64,000 bases of DNA from Pseudomonadota bacterium (lineage in GTDB: Bacteria > Pseudomonadota > Alphaproteobacteria > UBA2136 > JAPKEQ01): positions 1-64,000 of the forward strand of contig JAYZXF010000008.1 in NCBI GenBank assembly GCA_036141575.1, given 5' to 3'. Made by a program: the position numbers and the translations under genes. The notes beneath the pieces were generated by a model, which worked only from the letters and a program-made list of their open reading frames with translations, searched no databases and had not been told where the DNA came from. Of the stretch, positions 25,978-33,937 are shown piece by piece (position 1 is the stretch's first letter; every line of letters starts with the position of its first letter).

Positions 25978-27735
25978 ATGAAAGGAATCGTCAAAGTGAG
26001 CTTGCGTTTAGCAATTCTTGGAAGTGCAGCAGGGCTTATTGTTTTTACTGCGTGCACGCTAACTAAAGAGCATGATGCGCTGTCCTTTGGATATTCAAAG
26101 GATGCTGTTGATATTCCTGCACCGAGGGAGCCGGGCATTGCTGCGGCTGGTGCTTACCTAAAAGCACGTATTGCTGAGTCTCGTGGTGACCTAGAGGCTG
26201 CTGCTCAGTTTTATAAAGAAAGTGCGAGTGTTTCTGAAGGAGACCTTGCTCTTAACGAGGCCGCTTTTACAACACTTCTTGCTAACGGTGATATTGAAGA
26301 TGCTCTGTTTATTCTGAATAAAATGGACGGTGTGCAAGAGATACCGCCACTCGGTCATATTCTACTGGCCAGCGAAGCTGTGAAGCTTGGTAACACGACA
26401 AAAGCGCGTTTGCATGTCGATAAAGCGACAGAAACTTCACCGCGTCTCTTGCACTTTAAGCTCATGAGTTCTTATCTTGATTACGCAGATGGTACATCTG
26501 TTTCTGATATTCAGGTAGACCTTGCTGGCTTTAAACAGCATGAAGTGCTTCTACCGCAAAAGCTTTTCCATATGGGGCGTATTTATGAGCGTGCTGGTGA
26601 ACTAGAAAATGCACGTGAAGCATACATTGCTTCTCTTGCACAAGATGCTTCATCTCTGTTTACAGTGCTACGCCTTGGCTCAGTACTTGAGCGTACAGGC
26701 GATAAAGAAACTGCTGTTGAAATGTACAACCAGTTCAACATGAATAACCCTGATAGTGTGCTGCTAGACCAAACAATGCAGCGTCTTGGTCAAGGCAGTG
26801 GCCCTGATCTTGTGGATGCGCAACTTGCTGCAGATATGGCAGATGTTCTCTTTAGTTTTGCAACGCTTATGGTGTCTCAAGGTATGGACCTTGCGGGTCG
26901 TCAACTAATGCATATGGCGGATTATCTAGATCCGAGCTACCCATTTACAAACTTCTATCTTGGTATTGTTGAGGAGCAATCAGGTCGTCCTGAAAAGGCG
27001 ATTGCTTACTACAGCAAAATCCAAAAAGGTGACCGTGCTTACCTAGCAGCTCAAGTCCGTATTGCAGAATCTAAATTCTCGCGAGAAGAGAAAACAGATG
27101 CTGTGGAAATGTTGCAAACACTTACACAGGAACGCCCAGAGCTTCCTCTTGTGACACGTGCACTTGCTGAAATGTATTACGACATGAGTGATTATCCGAA
27201 AGCAATTGAGCAGTTTGCAAAACTCCTCAGTGACCTTGAAGAACCTGAGCGCCACCATGCCGTTCTTTTCTTTGCACGTGGTGCAAGCCTTGAGCGTCTT
27301 GGTAAATATGATGAAGCCGCAGTAGATCTGCAAAAAGCAATTTCATTGGAGCCTAACAACCCAATGGCTCTGAACTATCTTGGTTACATGTGGGTGAATC
27401 AGAACAAGAATATTGATGAAGCGTTTGATTACATCAAGAAGGCTGTTCTCTTGAAGCCTAATGATGGTTCGATTATTGATAGCCTAGGTTGGGCGTACTA
27501 CCGCATGGGTGAGTATGACAAAGCAGTAGGCTTCCTAGAACGCGCTGTTGAGCTTGAGCCAACAGATCCGACAATTAATGCCCACCTTGGTGATGTGTAT
27601 GAAAAGCTTGGTCGTGACTCTGAAGCGATGCTGCAGTGGGAAAGAGCACTTGGCTTTGACCCTGAGTCAGCAGAAGAGCGTCTGCGTTTGCGTGGTAAGA
27701 TCAACGGTACAGAAACGGCTGATTCTCTACACTAA
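25978..27735 (+). CDS. TPR-repeat lipoprotein
   Basis: 585 residues. Signal peptide with lipobox FTAC gives lipidated Cys26. The rest is helical tetratricopeptide-like repeats along the whole chain; the most regular ones are near the C-terminus (DEAAVDLQKAISLEPNNPMALNYLGYMWVNQ, then GSIIDSLGWAYYRMGEYDKAV and HLGDVYEKLGRDSEAM), with the recurring A-L-x-L-x-P-x-x pattern. Such large TPR lipoproteins are typical of alphaproteobacteria and usually act as envelope scaffolds. Likely start at 25978 after TAGGTAGTG. Confidence 0.9.
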   Translation: MKGIVKVSLRLAILGSAAGLIVFTACTLTKEHDALSFGYSKDAVDIPAPREPGIAAAGAYLKARIAESRGDLEAAAQFYKESASVSEGDLALNEAAFTTLLANGDIEDALFILNKMDGVQEIPPLGHILLASEAVKLGNTTKARLHVDKATETSPRLLHFKLMSSYLDYADGTSVSDIQVDLAGFKQHEVLLPQKLFHMGRIYERAGELENAREAYIASLAQDASSLFTVLRLGSVLERTGDKETAVEMYNQFNMNNPDSVLLDQTMQRLGQGSGPDLVDAQLAADMADVLFSFATLMVSQGMDLAGRQLMHMADYLDPSYPFTNFYLGIVEEQSGRPEKAIAYYSKIQKGDRAYLAAQVRIAESKFSREEKTDAVEMLQTLTQERPELPLVTRALAEMYYDMSDYPKAIEQFAKLLSDLEEPERHHAVLFFARGASLERLGKYDEAAVDLQKAISLEPNNPMALNYLGYMWVNQNKNIDEAFDYIKKAVLLKPNDGSIIDSLGWAYYRMGEYDKAVGFLERAVELEPTDPTINAHLGDVYEKLGRDSEAMLQWERALGFDPESAEERLRLRGKINGTETADSLH

Positions 27736-27764
27736 GTTTAAACGATACAAAAAATGTACTATTT

Positions 27765-27792
27765 AAAGGGTCAATCAATTGACCCTTTTTTA
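27765..27792 (+). terminator. Terminator of the TPR lipoprotein gene
   Basis: AAAGGGTCA-atcaat-TGACCCTTTTTT: a nine-pair stem with T tail, 30 bases after the stop. Confidence 0.85.
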
Positions 27793-27846
27793 ATTGTCCC
27801 TCATACTCTGGTGTGCAAATTAAGATTTAAAAAGAGGATGCCAACT

Positions 27847-28461
27847 ATGAGCACATTTACGCTACCAAGCCTTCCATATGCTTACGACGCGCTAGACGCC
27901 GTGATTGATGCAAAAACAATGGAAACACACCACTCTAAGCACCACCAAGCTTACGTAGATAAACTGAATGGTGAGGTAGATGCAAATGCTGAGCTTCAAG
28001 GTAAAGGCCTTGATGATATCGTAAAGAACATCTCTAACTACAGCACAGGCACACGTAACAACGGTGGCGGTCACTGGAACCACTCATTCTTCTGGAACCT
28101 GATGACGGCTCCAGGTACTGGTGGTGCACCTTCAGCTGCTCTTGCTGACGCTATTAACGATGCTTTTGGTAGCTTTGATGCTATGAAAGAAAAATTTAAC
28201 GCTGCTGGTGTTGGTCAGTTTGGTTCTGGCTGGGCATGGATCATTGTAAAAGATGGCAAGCTAGAAATTACAAGCACACCAAACCAAGATAACCCACTTA
28301 TGGATGTGGCGCCTGTCAAAGGAACACCAATCCTTGGGAACGACGTATGGGAACATGCGTACTACTTGAAGTATCAGAACCGTCGTCCTGACTACCTGAA
28401 CGCATGGTGGGACGTTGTGAACTGGGACGTTGTGTCTAAGCACTTTGAAGCAGCTCTATAA
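27847..28461 (+). CDS. sod: Superoxide dismutase (Fe/Mn family, Mn-type signatures)
   Basis: 204 residues from ATG at 27847, after AGAGG. Converts superoxide to oxygen and hydrogen peroxide. Metal ligands are the His of [18 protein letters not shown], the His of NHSFFW and Asp/His of [19 protein letters not shown]. The NNGGGHWNH loop with Gly at the position that is Gln in Fe enzymes, and Gln-Asp in TPNQDNPLM, point to Mn or cambialistic use. No signal peptide, so cytoplasmic. Monocistronic: terminators lie on both sides. Confidence 0.95.
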   Translation: MSTFTLPSLPYAYDALDAVIDAKTMETHHSKHHQAYVDKLNGEVDANAELQGKGLDDIVKNISNYSTGTRNNGGGHWNHSFFWNLMTAPGTGGAPSAALADAINDAFGSFDAMKEKFNAAGVGQFGSGWAWIIVKDGKLEITSTPNQDNPLMDVAPVKGTPILGNDVWEHAYYLKYQNRRPDYLNAWWDVVNWDVVSKHFEAAL

Positions 28462-28472
28462 GAGTCGAATTA

Positions 28473-28504
28473 AGAAAAGCCCCTCAAGTGAGGGGCTTTT
28501 TTAG
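28473..28504. terminator. Bidirectional terminator between sod and the metal operon
   Basis: AAAAGCCCCTCA / TGAGGGGCTTTTTT hairpin with T runs on both strands between converging genes. Confidence 0.85.
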
Positions 28505-28511
28505 GGCTTGA

Positions 28512-28895
28512 TTACAGGAGAATCTTTGCAGCAAGGAAGGCAAAGAAGAACCCGGTGCTATACACAACCCAAGAGAAGATCAGTATGGCAATACTGATCT
28601 TTCTAAGTCTTGCGCAGGCTTTAGCTTGTTTTGGGTCTGCAGGACAAGGTGCATTGCGCGCTTTGTACTGCATGAGGCTTGCAAGGCAGAGCATCACAAA
28701 CGCACCTCCAAAAACGGCACCTTTATATTTACTCAAAGCAATCAACCATGGAAATGTGCTAACGAGCCCTGCAAGAGTTGCTCCCATTCCAAGTGTCACC
28801 ATCAGGGCAGGGAGTGCGCAGCACACCAAGGTTCCTGTAGAGGTGAACAAACTAAGAGTGGGTAACCCTAAGCTTTTTAGGTTAATGGGTTTCAT
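28512..28895 (-). CDS. MerT-like small membrane protein, putative metal importer
   Basis: 127 residues from ATG at 28895 (GGAGAG upstream; overlaps the end of the HMA gene by 14 bases). Three hydrophobic segments: about 20-45, 58-77 and 98-122. The first has a vicinal Cys25-Cys26 pair and the cytoplasmic loop has Cys84 and Cys94, the same layout by which MerT passes Hg(II) across the membrane. Together with the exported HMA protein just upstream (MerP-like) it forms a MerP/MerT-like pair. There is no merA or merR nearby, so the metal may be copper or another thiophilic ion. Confidence 0.65.
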   Translation of the reverse strand: MKPINLKSLGLPTLSLFTSTGTLVCCALPALMVTLGMGATLAGLVSTFPWLIALSKYKGAVFGGAFVMLCLASLMQYKARNAPCPADPKQAKACARLRKISIAILIFSWVVYSTGFFFAFLAAKILL

Positions 28896-29190
28896 TGCAC
28901 TCTCCAGTCTCTTTACGGATGGCTGTCGCTGTGTAGCCTGCATCAGTCATTTCTTGTGTGAGGCGCTCATCGGACATAATTTCAATGCCATCAGCAAAGC
29001 AAAGCTCTACAACGCCGTTATCAAGGTCTACCTTTGCGTGGTGAGCACCGTTTTCTTCTACAAAGACTTTTTCAACGGCTTGGGCGCAGAAGTCGCAAAC
29101 CAGTCCATTGACATCAATTGTAATTTTAGTATCTGCAAATGAAGCCATAGGCAGGAGAGCTGTTGTCATAATAAGTGTTTTAAGTTTCAT
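28882..29190 (-). CDS. Exported heavy-metal-associated (HMA) domain protein, MerP-like
   Basis: 102 residues: signal peptide (1-19, ending SFA), then an HMA domain with the metal-binding loop NGLVCDFCAQAV (Cys32, Cys35) in place of GMTCxxC, followed by the expected beta-alpha-beta-beta-alpha-beta pattern, ending DAGYTATAI. A short tail carries one further Cys and His (GECNETH). It is likely a periplasmic metal carrier that feeds the MerT-like protein whose gene overlaps its end. Confidence 0.85.
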   Translation of the reverse strand: MKLKTLIMTTALLPMASFADTKITIDVNGLVCDFCAQAVEKVFVEENGAHHAKVDLDNGVVELCFADGIEIMSDERLTQEMTDAGYTATAIRKETGECNETH

Positions 29191-29205
29191 GAGTATTTAT
29201 CCTTT

Positions 29206-29844
29206 TTAAAATCTGTGAATGTAGTTCAGCATGGCTTTGCCGGTATCAAGCTGTACGCCAGCTTCAAGCATGTCTCTGCCTTTAAAGAAACGCACCAGTG
29301 GCGTTGCCGTAAAGGTTTCGTCTATGTCATCTGGGCGGTGGTCTACTTGCAGCATCAGCCATGTATGTAGGTCACCGTAGTCACCAATGTATGGCGCAAT
29401 ACCAATGCGGCCTGTTTGGTGAAAACTGCTGCCTTTTGTGGCCACAGCTTCAACGTGAGCTTCATAAGAGACAAAGTGACGTCTGGTTTCCCAATCCGTG
29501 GCAAAGGCAAGGCTACCTGCTGGATCAATATCGGCTTCTTTAGAAGAAATGCCTGCAAAGGTTTTCAGGTAAAAATTGGCCTGAGATCCTTTTTTATTGA
29601 TGCGCTTGAGCAGGTGATTCACTTGGATACCGCCAAGGTGTGTGTTGTCATCTTGTTGATTTTCGTAACGTACACCAATGCTCTTTTTAAACGTTGGTGA
29701 GTAATGCACATGAAGTGATGTGCGATCAGCGTCATGCATTTGCATGACAGTCCAGCCGCCAGGGTATGAGACTGGGCGAGCATATGCGCTAAGGCTTACA
29801 ACACTTGCAAGAAGCGCATAGGTACATAGTTTTGTTTTATTCAT
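29206..29844 (-). CDS. Putative outer-membrane beta-barrel protein of the metal operon
   Basis: 212 residues. Signal peptide (1-22, ending AYA), then alternating amphipathic strands (HVHYSPTFKKSIGVRYE, LHTWLMLQVDHRP, MLEAGVQLDTGKAMLNYIHRF) and a C-terminal Phe, all typical of small barrels. It carries several His residues but no Cys. No named family recognised. The gene sits between the Cys-containing exported protein and the HMA gene, 15 bases before the latter, and may provide an outer-membrane route or sensor for the same metal. Confidence 0.65.
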   Translation of the reverse strand: MNKTKLCTYALLASVVSLSAYARPVSYPGGWTVMQMHDADRTSLHVHYSPTFKKSIGVRYENQQDDNTHLGGIQVNHLLKRINKKGSQANFYLKTFAGISSKEADIDPAGSLAFATDWETRRHFVSYEAHVEAVATKGSSFHQTGRIGIAPYIGDYGDLHTWLMLQVDHRPDDIDETFTATPLVRFFKGRDMLEAGVQLDTGKAMLNYIHRF

Positions 29845-29894
29845 AGGTTTAAATCCTGTTTAAGTTTGTTTTAAAAGACTAAAAACAGGGGAGG

Positions 29895-30281
29895 CTAGAT
29901 ACGGAATCTCTGTGTTGTGAGATAAATTGGAGGGGCGTGAATATCAATGCTATCTGCAGCAAGAACAAGTTTTGCACCCTTAGAGGATGTATGTTCACCC
30001 CATTGTTGTGGAGCATGCATAATTGCTTGTGGCAGATCTGGCAGTTCAAGAGTTTGAAGCGTACCGTCACTTAGGCCTTTTTCTGCAAGGGATTGAATAT
30101 TACACAATGTTTGTGCATGGCTGATTTGTTCATCTGTTGCTACCTGATGGCAATCTGGCATATCAGCCGCAACTGTTGCTTCAGTTGCAATGCGTGCTTC
30201 AGAGCATGGTTGAGCAAAGCTTAACGTATTGCTAAGTAGCAATACAAAGAGTGTTAATACGTTGATCCATGTCTTATACAT
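29895..30281 (-). CDS. Small exported Cys/His protein, first gene of the metal operon
   Basis: 128 residues. Signal peptide (about 1-23, ending SFAQ); the mature part has three Cys (Cys26, Cys44 and Cys60) and His residues near them (MPDCHQV, SHAQTLC), so metal or disulfide binding is plausible. It resembles the short DUF2946-like proteins that accompany copper genes, but the match is weak. The ATG at 30281 lies only six bases from a good -10 element, so its mRNA may be leaderless. Confidence 0.55.
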   Translation of the reverse strand: MYKTWINVLTLFVLLLSNTLSFAQPCSEARIATEATVAADMPDCHQVATDEQISHAQTLCNIQSLAEKGLSDGTLQTLELPDLPQAIMHAPQQWGEHTSSKGAKLVLAADSIDIHAPPIYLTTQRFRI

Positions 30282-30285
30282 ATTT

Positions 30286-30316
30286 AAAGTATGGTACTTT
30301 TTTACTACTTTTTCAA
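30286..30316 (-). promoter_or_regulatory. Metal-operon promoter with overlapping palindrome
   Basis: Minus strand: -35 TTGAAA (30311-30316), 17-base spacer, -10 CATACT (30288-30293). AAAGT-ACCAT-ACTTT (30286-30300) is a perfect inverted repeat covering the -10. The predicted start point coincides with the ATG at 30281. Confidence 0.55.
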
Positions 30317-32023
30317 GCTTGTTGCGACAGGGGTGAATTTAGACTCATCCACTCTAAGCAGGTACACATGCTCTTGCGGAAGGGCTGTTTTAAGCAGTTT
30401 ACTAATGGTTTTGTCAGGTGTGGTGATGAGTAGGTGGTCCACATTTTTTTGTTGTAGATAGGCTCTAAATTGGGCACGGGGAGCTTCTCTGGCCCAGTCT
30501 CTTGCATCAATATAGTTGATACTGCCATCGCTTTTCATCATCAGCCAACGGCCATAGTTATTCACTTCGGTTTTGTCCCAGATTGCAATTTTCTGCACAG
30601 GAGATTTGTTGAGCGTGCTGAGAATATGGTTCTCCTTAGGAAGGTGTGTGTGTTGCGTGTATGGCAGATAAAGAACCTGCGCAATAAAGGCAAGGCCCAT
30701 CATGGCGCCGCCCCATGCCCATGGGCTGTTATACGTAGTGCGTGCATAAGAGGACGTACTGTATAAGTGCACAGCTGTTTGCCAAAACGGAACCAATAGA
30801 ACAAAGCCAAGGACAGCTTCTGTTACAGGCTTTCCGCTAATAAAGAGAAGAAGCCATACAATACTTAACGCGAGTGTAAGAAGAAGGCTTGCAGGTTTAT
30901 ATGCGCGACCAAGAAGGCTAAGCACAAACCAAACCAACATAAGTGTCATAGTGATGAGAATAATGCTTAAGACTTCTACAGAAGGTGTCATAAAGCTTTG
31001 CCATTCCCAAGGCCAGTACCCTGAAACAAATTGACGGTTCATGCTCATACCTAAAACACCAGCAACTAAAATAAAGATGCCGCCACGGATGCAGCCTGCA
31101 CGTTTCATCTTTGTTTCTTTCATGGAACGTAGAATCCAAACAAGGCTGATTACACCAACGTAAAAGATGCCTTCTGGCGCAGCAAGGGTAAGGAGTGTCG
31201 CTGCAAAAGCTGTCAGGCCAGCTTGTCCTCTAAAAGGCAGTTCACCATGTTTAAGGAGTGGGGCGCATAGCGCGAGGAGGGCGCAGGCCGCAATAATGCT
31301 TGGCTGAAATTCTAGAATTTTTCCTGTTGAGATCATTGGGCTTAAAAGTACAAAGCTGAGCGCAAGCCCACCAGTGACAACAGCAACATTACTCCATCTA
31401 ACGCGCAGATCGCAGAGTCTGACCATGCTAATAAGGGCGAGTATACAGAGAATAAGGTTAAGAGAGAGCGCGAACTGACTTGCTTTAAAGCGTCCAAACA
31501 TATCATCTAATACTGGTACGCTATACCAAGCTGGAGGGTGCTGGAGAACAGTGCTTTGCCACGCAGGAATATCATAAGCGGCAGGGAGGGTGCTGTACTC
31601 AGTTTGAATAAGGTTGGGGATAAGCCAGTATTGCCATTCATTGGCAGAAGTCACAGCGTCCTGAGATATAATCGCTAATGTTGGGAAGAGGGTGAGAGCC
31701 AGTAAAATAAAGAGAACACGGTTCATTTCTTTGGCTTCTGGAACAGCTTTTAAACCGCGCCTGCATGTAATCAGTAAAACAAGCGCGAGAAAGATAAAGC
31801 TAGAAAAACTATGGGCAATTGGTAGTCCACTGTAAATCATAGGAGTGGCAATAAGGAGATATACGCCCATGCCAGCAACAATGGTGGATAGTGGGGTTGT
31901 GAGTGCAACATCTACGGTGCGGCCACGTTTTAAAATGGCGAGCCCCATCAGGTGATAGCCATAACAAACAAGAATCATCAGGCCAAATAGGCTGAGAGAG
32001 TCAATGGTATATGTATCTAACAT
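30305..32023 (-). CDS. Large multi-spanning membrane protein, possibly a GT-C-type glycosyltransferase
   Basis: 572 residues from ATG at 32023; an in-frame start at 32161 would add 46 residues of no clear character. About twelve hydrophobic segments cover residues 1-460, with one larger loop around 110-180 (ISQDAVTSANEWQYWL and AYDIPAWQSTVLQHPPAWYSV). A soluble domain of about 110 residues ends the chain (NYGRWLMMKSDGSINYIDARDW ... VDHLLITTP). This layout, with acidic/aromatic residues in the first periplasmic loop, is like GT-C lipid-linked sugar transferases, but no motif proves it. The next gene starts 24 bases downstream from its own promoter. Confidence 0.6.
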   Translation of the reverse strand: MLDTYTIDSLSLFGLMILVCYGYHLMGLAILKRGRTVDVALTTPLSTIVAGMGVYLLIATPMIYSGLPIAHSFSSFIFLALVLLITCRRGLKAVPEAKEMNRVLFILLALTLFPTLAIISQDAVTSANEWQYWLIPNLIQTEYSTLPAAYDIPAWQSTVLQHPPAWYSVPVLDDMFGRFKASQFALSLNLILCILALISMVRLCDLRVRWSNVAVVTGGLALSFVLLSPMISTGKILEFQPSIIAACALLALCAPLLKHGELPFRGQAGLTAFAATLLTLAAPEGIFYVGVISLVWILRSMKETKMKRAGCIRGGIFILVAGVLGMSMNRQFVSGYWPWEWQSFMTPSVEVLSIILITMTLMLVWFVLSLLGRAYKPASLLLTLALSIVWLLLFISGKPVTEAVLGFVLLVPFWQTAVHLYSTSSYARTTYNSPWAWGGAMMGLAFIAQVLYLPYTQHTHLPKENHILSTLNKSPVQKIAIWDKTEVNNYGRWLMMKSDGSINYIDARDWAREAPRAQFRAYLQQKNVDHLLITTPDKTISKLLKTALPQEHVYLLRVDESKFTPVATSLKK

Positions 32024-32267
32024 GCTTCCATTATATCCTTGTATGCAAAAATTGTCAGTTTTATGAGGGGCTGTTTTGTTGGGAGGCCTATAAATCTTTA
32101 CGAGGCCATGTGGCGGACTTATCAAAGTTTGCTTTTGGCAAACCAAGTATTCCGTTTTCACGTGGTCTCAATCGAAGACCCTTCTGCCTCTGGGGAGAGG
32201 CTTTTTACATGATGCGTTCCCTCATTGATTTGTCGCATCTATTTCTATGGCTAAGGAGGATCCTGCC

Positions 32268-32873
32268 ATGACTACCAAGACCAACACCACTGCCCGCGAA
32301 GCTCTGGATGCACAGCTGGTTGCTGAGCGTAAAGCTCAGGCCGCCATTGGCAACTCTGCCGAGGCGCGTATCGCAAAGGCGCAAGCCAAGCGTGATCGCC
32401 AAGCCAATCGCAAGCCGCAGCAGAAAAAGCAGGAGCGTCGTCCGACGCACTTCGCAACTCGCTATCAGAAACGGGCCTGTCAGGTTCTGGTTCATGGTAG
32501 CGCGAAAGCGGTTTCGGAAATGGCGAAGTTCATCGCTGAACGTGCGCAACAGCGTGGCGCTGAAGTGGTTGTCGTTCCGGCCCAGGTGCTGGAAAACGAA
32601 GCTGCGCAGGCCGCACTGAAGGACGCTGGCATCTGGCCGCCGAAGTCGGGTTCGTATCCGCAATGGTCGGCTGACCCGAACTTCACTGCTGAAGAGCCCG
32701 AGCGCAAAGCCCCGAAAAAGGGCAAGCGCGATGGCAATGGGCAGCGCCCGCAGCGCAAATCTGGCTATGTTCAGCCTGGTACTGGCCGTACAAAAAACCC
32801 CTATGCGGGGATGAGCACGGCAGAAGCCAAGGAAGCGCTGGCAAAAGGCAAAATCAAGCCTGCTGGTAAATAA
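32268..32873 (+). CDS. Basic hypothetical protein with foreign-looking composition
   Basis: 201 residues from ATG at 32268 after an excellent AAGGAGG. Residues 1-60 are an Ala/Gln/Lys/Arg-rich probable helix (AKAQAKRDRQANRKPQQ); a middle part (about 63-125) looks folded (YQKRACQVLVHGSAKAVSEMAKFIAERA ... GIWPPKSGSYPQW); the last 60 residues are again Lys/Arg/Pro/Gly-rich. The net charge is strongly positive, so nucleic-acid binding is possible. The codons (CTG, CCG, CGC) make it much richer in G+C than its neighbours, suggesting transfer. No family recognised. Confidence 0.65.
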   Translation: MTTKTNTTAREALDAQLVAERKAQAAIGNSAEARIAKAQAKRDRQANRKPQQKKQERRPTHFATRYQKRACQVLVHGSAKAVSEMAKFIAERAQQRGAEVVVVPAQVLENEAAQAALKDAGIWPPKSGSYPQWSADPNFTAEEPERKAPKKGKRDGNGQRPQRKSGYVQPGTGRTKNPYAGMSTAEAKEALAKGKIKPAGK

Positions 32874-32886
32874 ATCGGAGTAGGAG

Positions 32887-32920
32887 TGGGCGTTGCATTA
32901 GCAGCGCCCATTTCATTTTT
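32887..32920 (+). terminator. Terminator of the basic hypothetical gene
   Basis: GGGCGTTGC-atta-GCAGCGCCC stem (one G-U) followed by ATTTCATTTTTT. Confidence 0.75.
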
Positions 32921-32928
32921 TGTATAGC

Positions 32929-32960
32929 AAAAGCCGCCTCAAAATTGAGACGGCTTTTTT
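32929..32960. terminator. Terminator shared by converging genes
   Basis: AAAAGCCGCCTCAA / TTGAGACGGCTTTTTT stem with one mismatch; T runs on both strands. It lies nine bases before the end of the small minus-strand gene. Confidence 0.8.
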
Positions 32961-32968
32961 AAATCGGT

Positions 32969-33154
32969 TTAGCCAAGCTTGGCTTTTTCAGCATTGATCC
33001 ATGCGCGCAGGTTGTTCATGCGTTCGCGCATTTCAGGTGTAACCAGCTCGGTTGGGGATGTGATGCCGTTTTGACGGAAATTACGTTCACGTGCCCGAAC
33101 ACGCGTTTCGAATTCAGCTTGCTGTGCGGCAGGGTCAAAAGGTTTGTTGCTCAT
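32969..33154 (-). CDS. Small hypothetical protein
   Basis: 61 residues from ATG at 33154, chosen for AAGGAG seven bases upstream; longer forms would start in A+T-rich spacer. The product is charged and helical (AEFETRVRARERNFRQNG, EMRERMNNLRAWINAEKAKLG) without Cys, signal peptide or membrane segment. G+C-rich composition, like the converging gene at 32268. Function unknown. Confidence 0.55.
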   Translation of the reverse strand: MSNKPFDPAAQQAEFETRVRARERNFRQNGITSPTELVTPEMRERMNNLRAWINAEKAKLG

Positions 33155-33260
33155 GGGATGCTCCTTAAAGCTTGAGAAAAAGAGAAAAAAGATGTAAATA
33201 TCGAGAACATAAGTACAGTGAGTTACTGAGATTGTCAATCAAGAGTAGATAGATTAGAAA

Positions 33261-33827
33261 ATGCCTGTTTTAGATATTGTTATTGCCCCGCACCCTGTTT
33301 TGAAAACAATGTGCACCCCTGTTGAAACCATCACAGATGAGATGCGTGAGTTGATGGATAACATGATGGAAACGATGTACCATGCGGGTGGTGTAGGTCT
33401 TGCTGCCCCTCAAGTGGGTGAAACGATGCGTATTTTTGTGGCGGATGTTGGTGAACTGGACGACGAAGGCAAGATTAAGCAAGGTAAGCCTTATAAGTTT
33501 GTGAACCCTGAGATTATTGAAATGAGCGACGACTTGTTTGTATATGATGAAGGGTGTCTGAGCATTCCAGGTTTCTTTGAAGAGCGTGAGCGTCCAAATA
33601 CAATTAAGCTGAAGTATCTAGACGAAACAGGTAAAGAGCATGTGGAAGAGTTTGATGGTCTTATGAGCTTTTGCATTCAGCACGAAATTGAGCACCTTGA
33701 TGGCGTGCTGTTTACAGATCACGTGTCTCGCCTGAAGCGTGAGCGTGTGATGAAGAAGCTGACGAAAGAGAAAAAGCAAGGCATCCAGTATTACAAGAAG
33801 CACGGCGAAGACTGCAGCTGCTGTTAA
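33261..33827 (+). CDS. def: Peptide deformylase
   Basis: 188 residues. Removes the formyl group from new N-terminal Met. All three motifs are present: GVGLAAPQVG (about 44-53), EGCLSIPG with the metal-binding Cys, and QHEIEHLDG with the two metal-binding His and catalytic Glu. The C-terminus is an unusual Cys cluster (DCSCC). def-fmt order is conserved in bacteria; here 110 bases separate them, then truA overlaps fmt. Confidence 0.98.
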   Translation: MPVLDIVIAPHPVLKTMCTPVETITDEMRELMDNMMETMYHAGGVGLAAPQVGETMRIFVADVGELDDEGKIKQGKPYKFVNPEIIEMSDDLFVYDEGCLSIPGFFEERERPNTIKLKYLDETGKEHVEEFDGLMSFCIQHEIEHLDGVLFTDHVSRLKRERVMKKLTKEKKQGIQYYKKHGEDCSCC

Positions 33828-33937
33828 AGCGACTTTTTATGATTTTTTCAGGCTAAAAGGCGTTTTGCCTTCTGTGCCTTTAAAATAATAAAAATTCATC
33901 TTTAATTATATTTTTGAACCGGTAGGGAATAAAGTTT

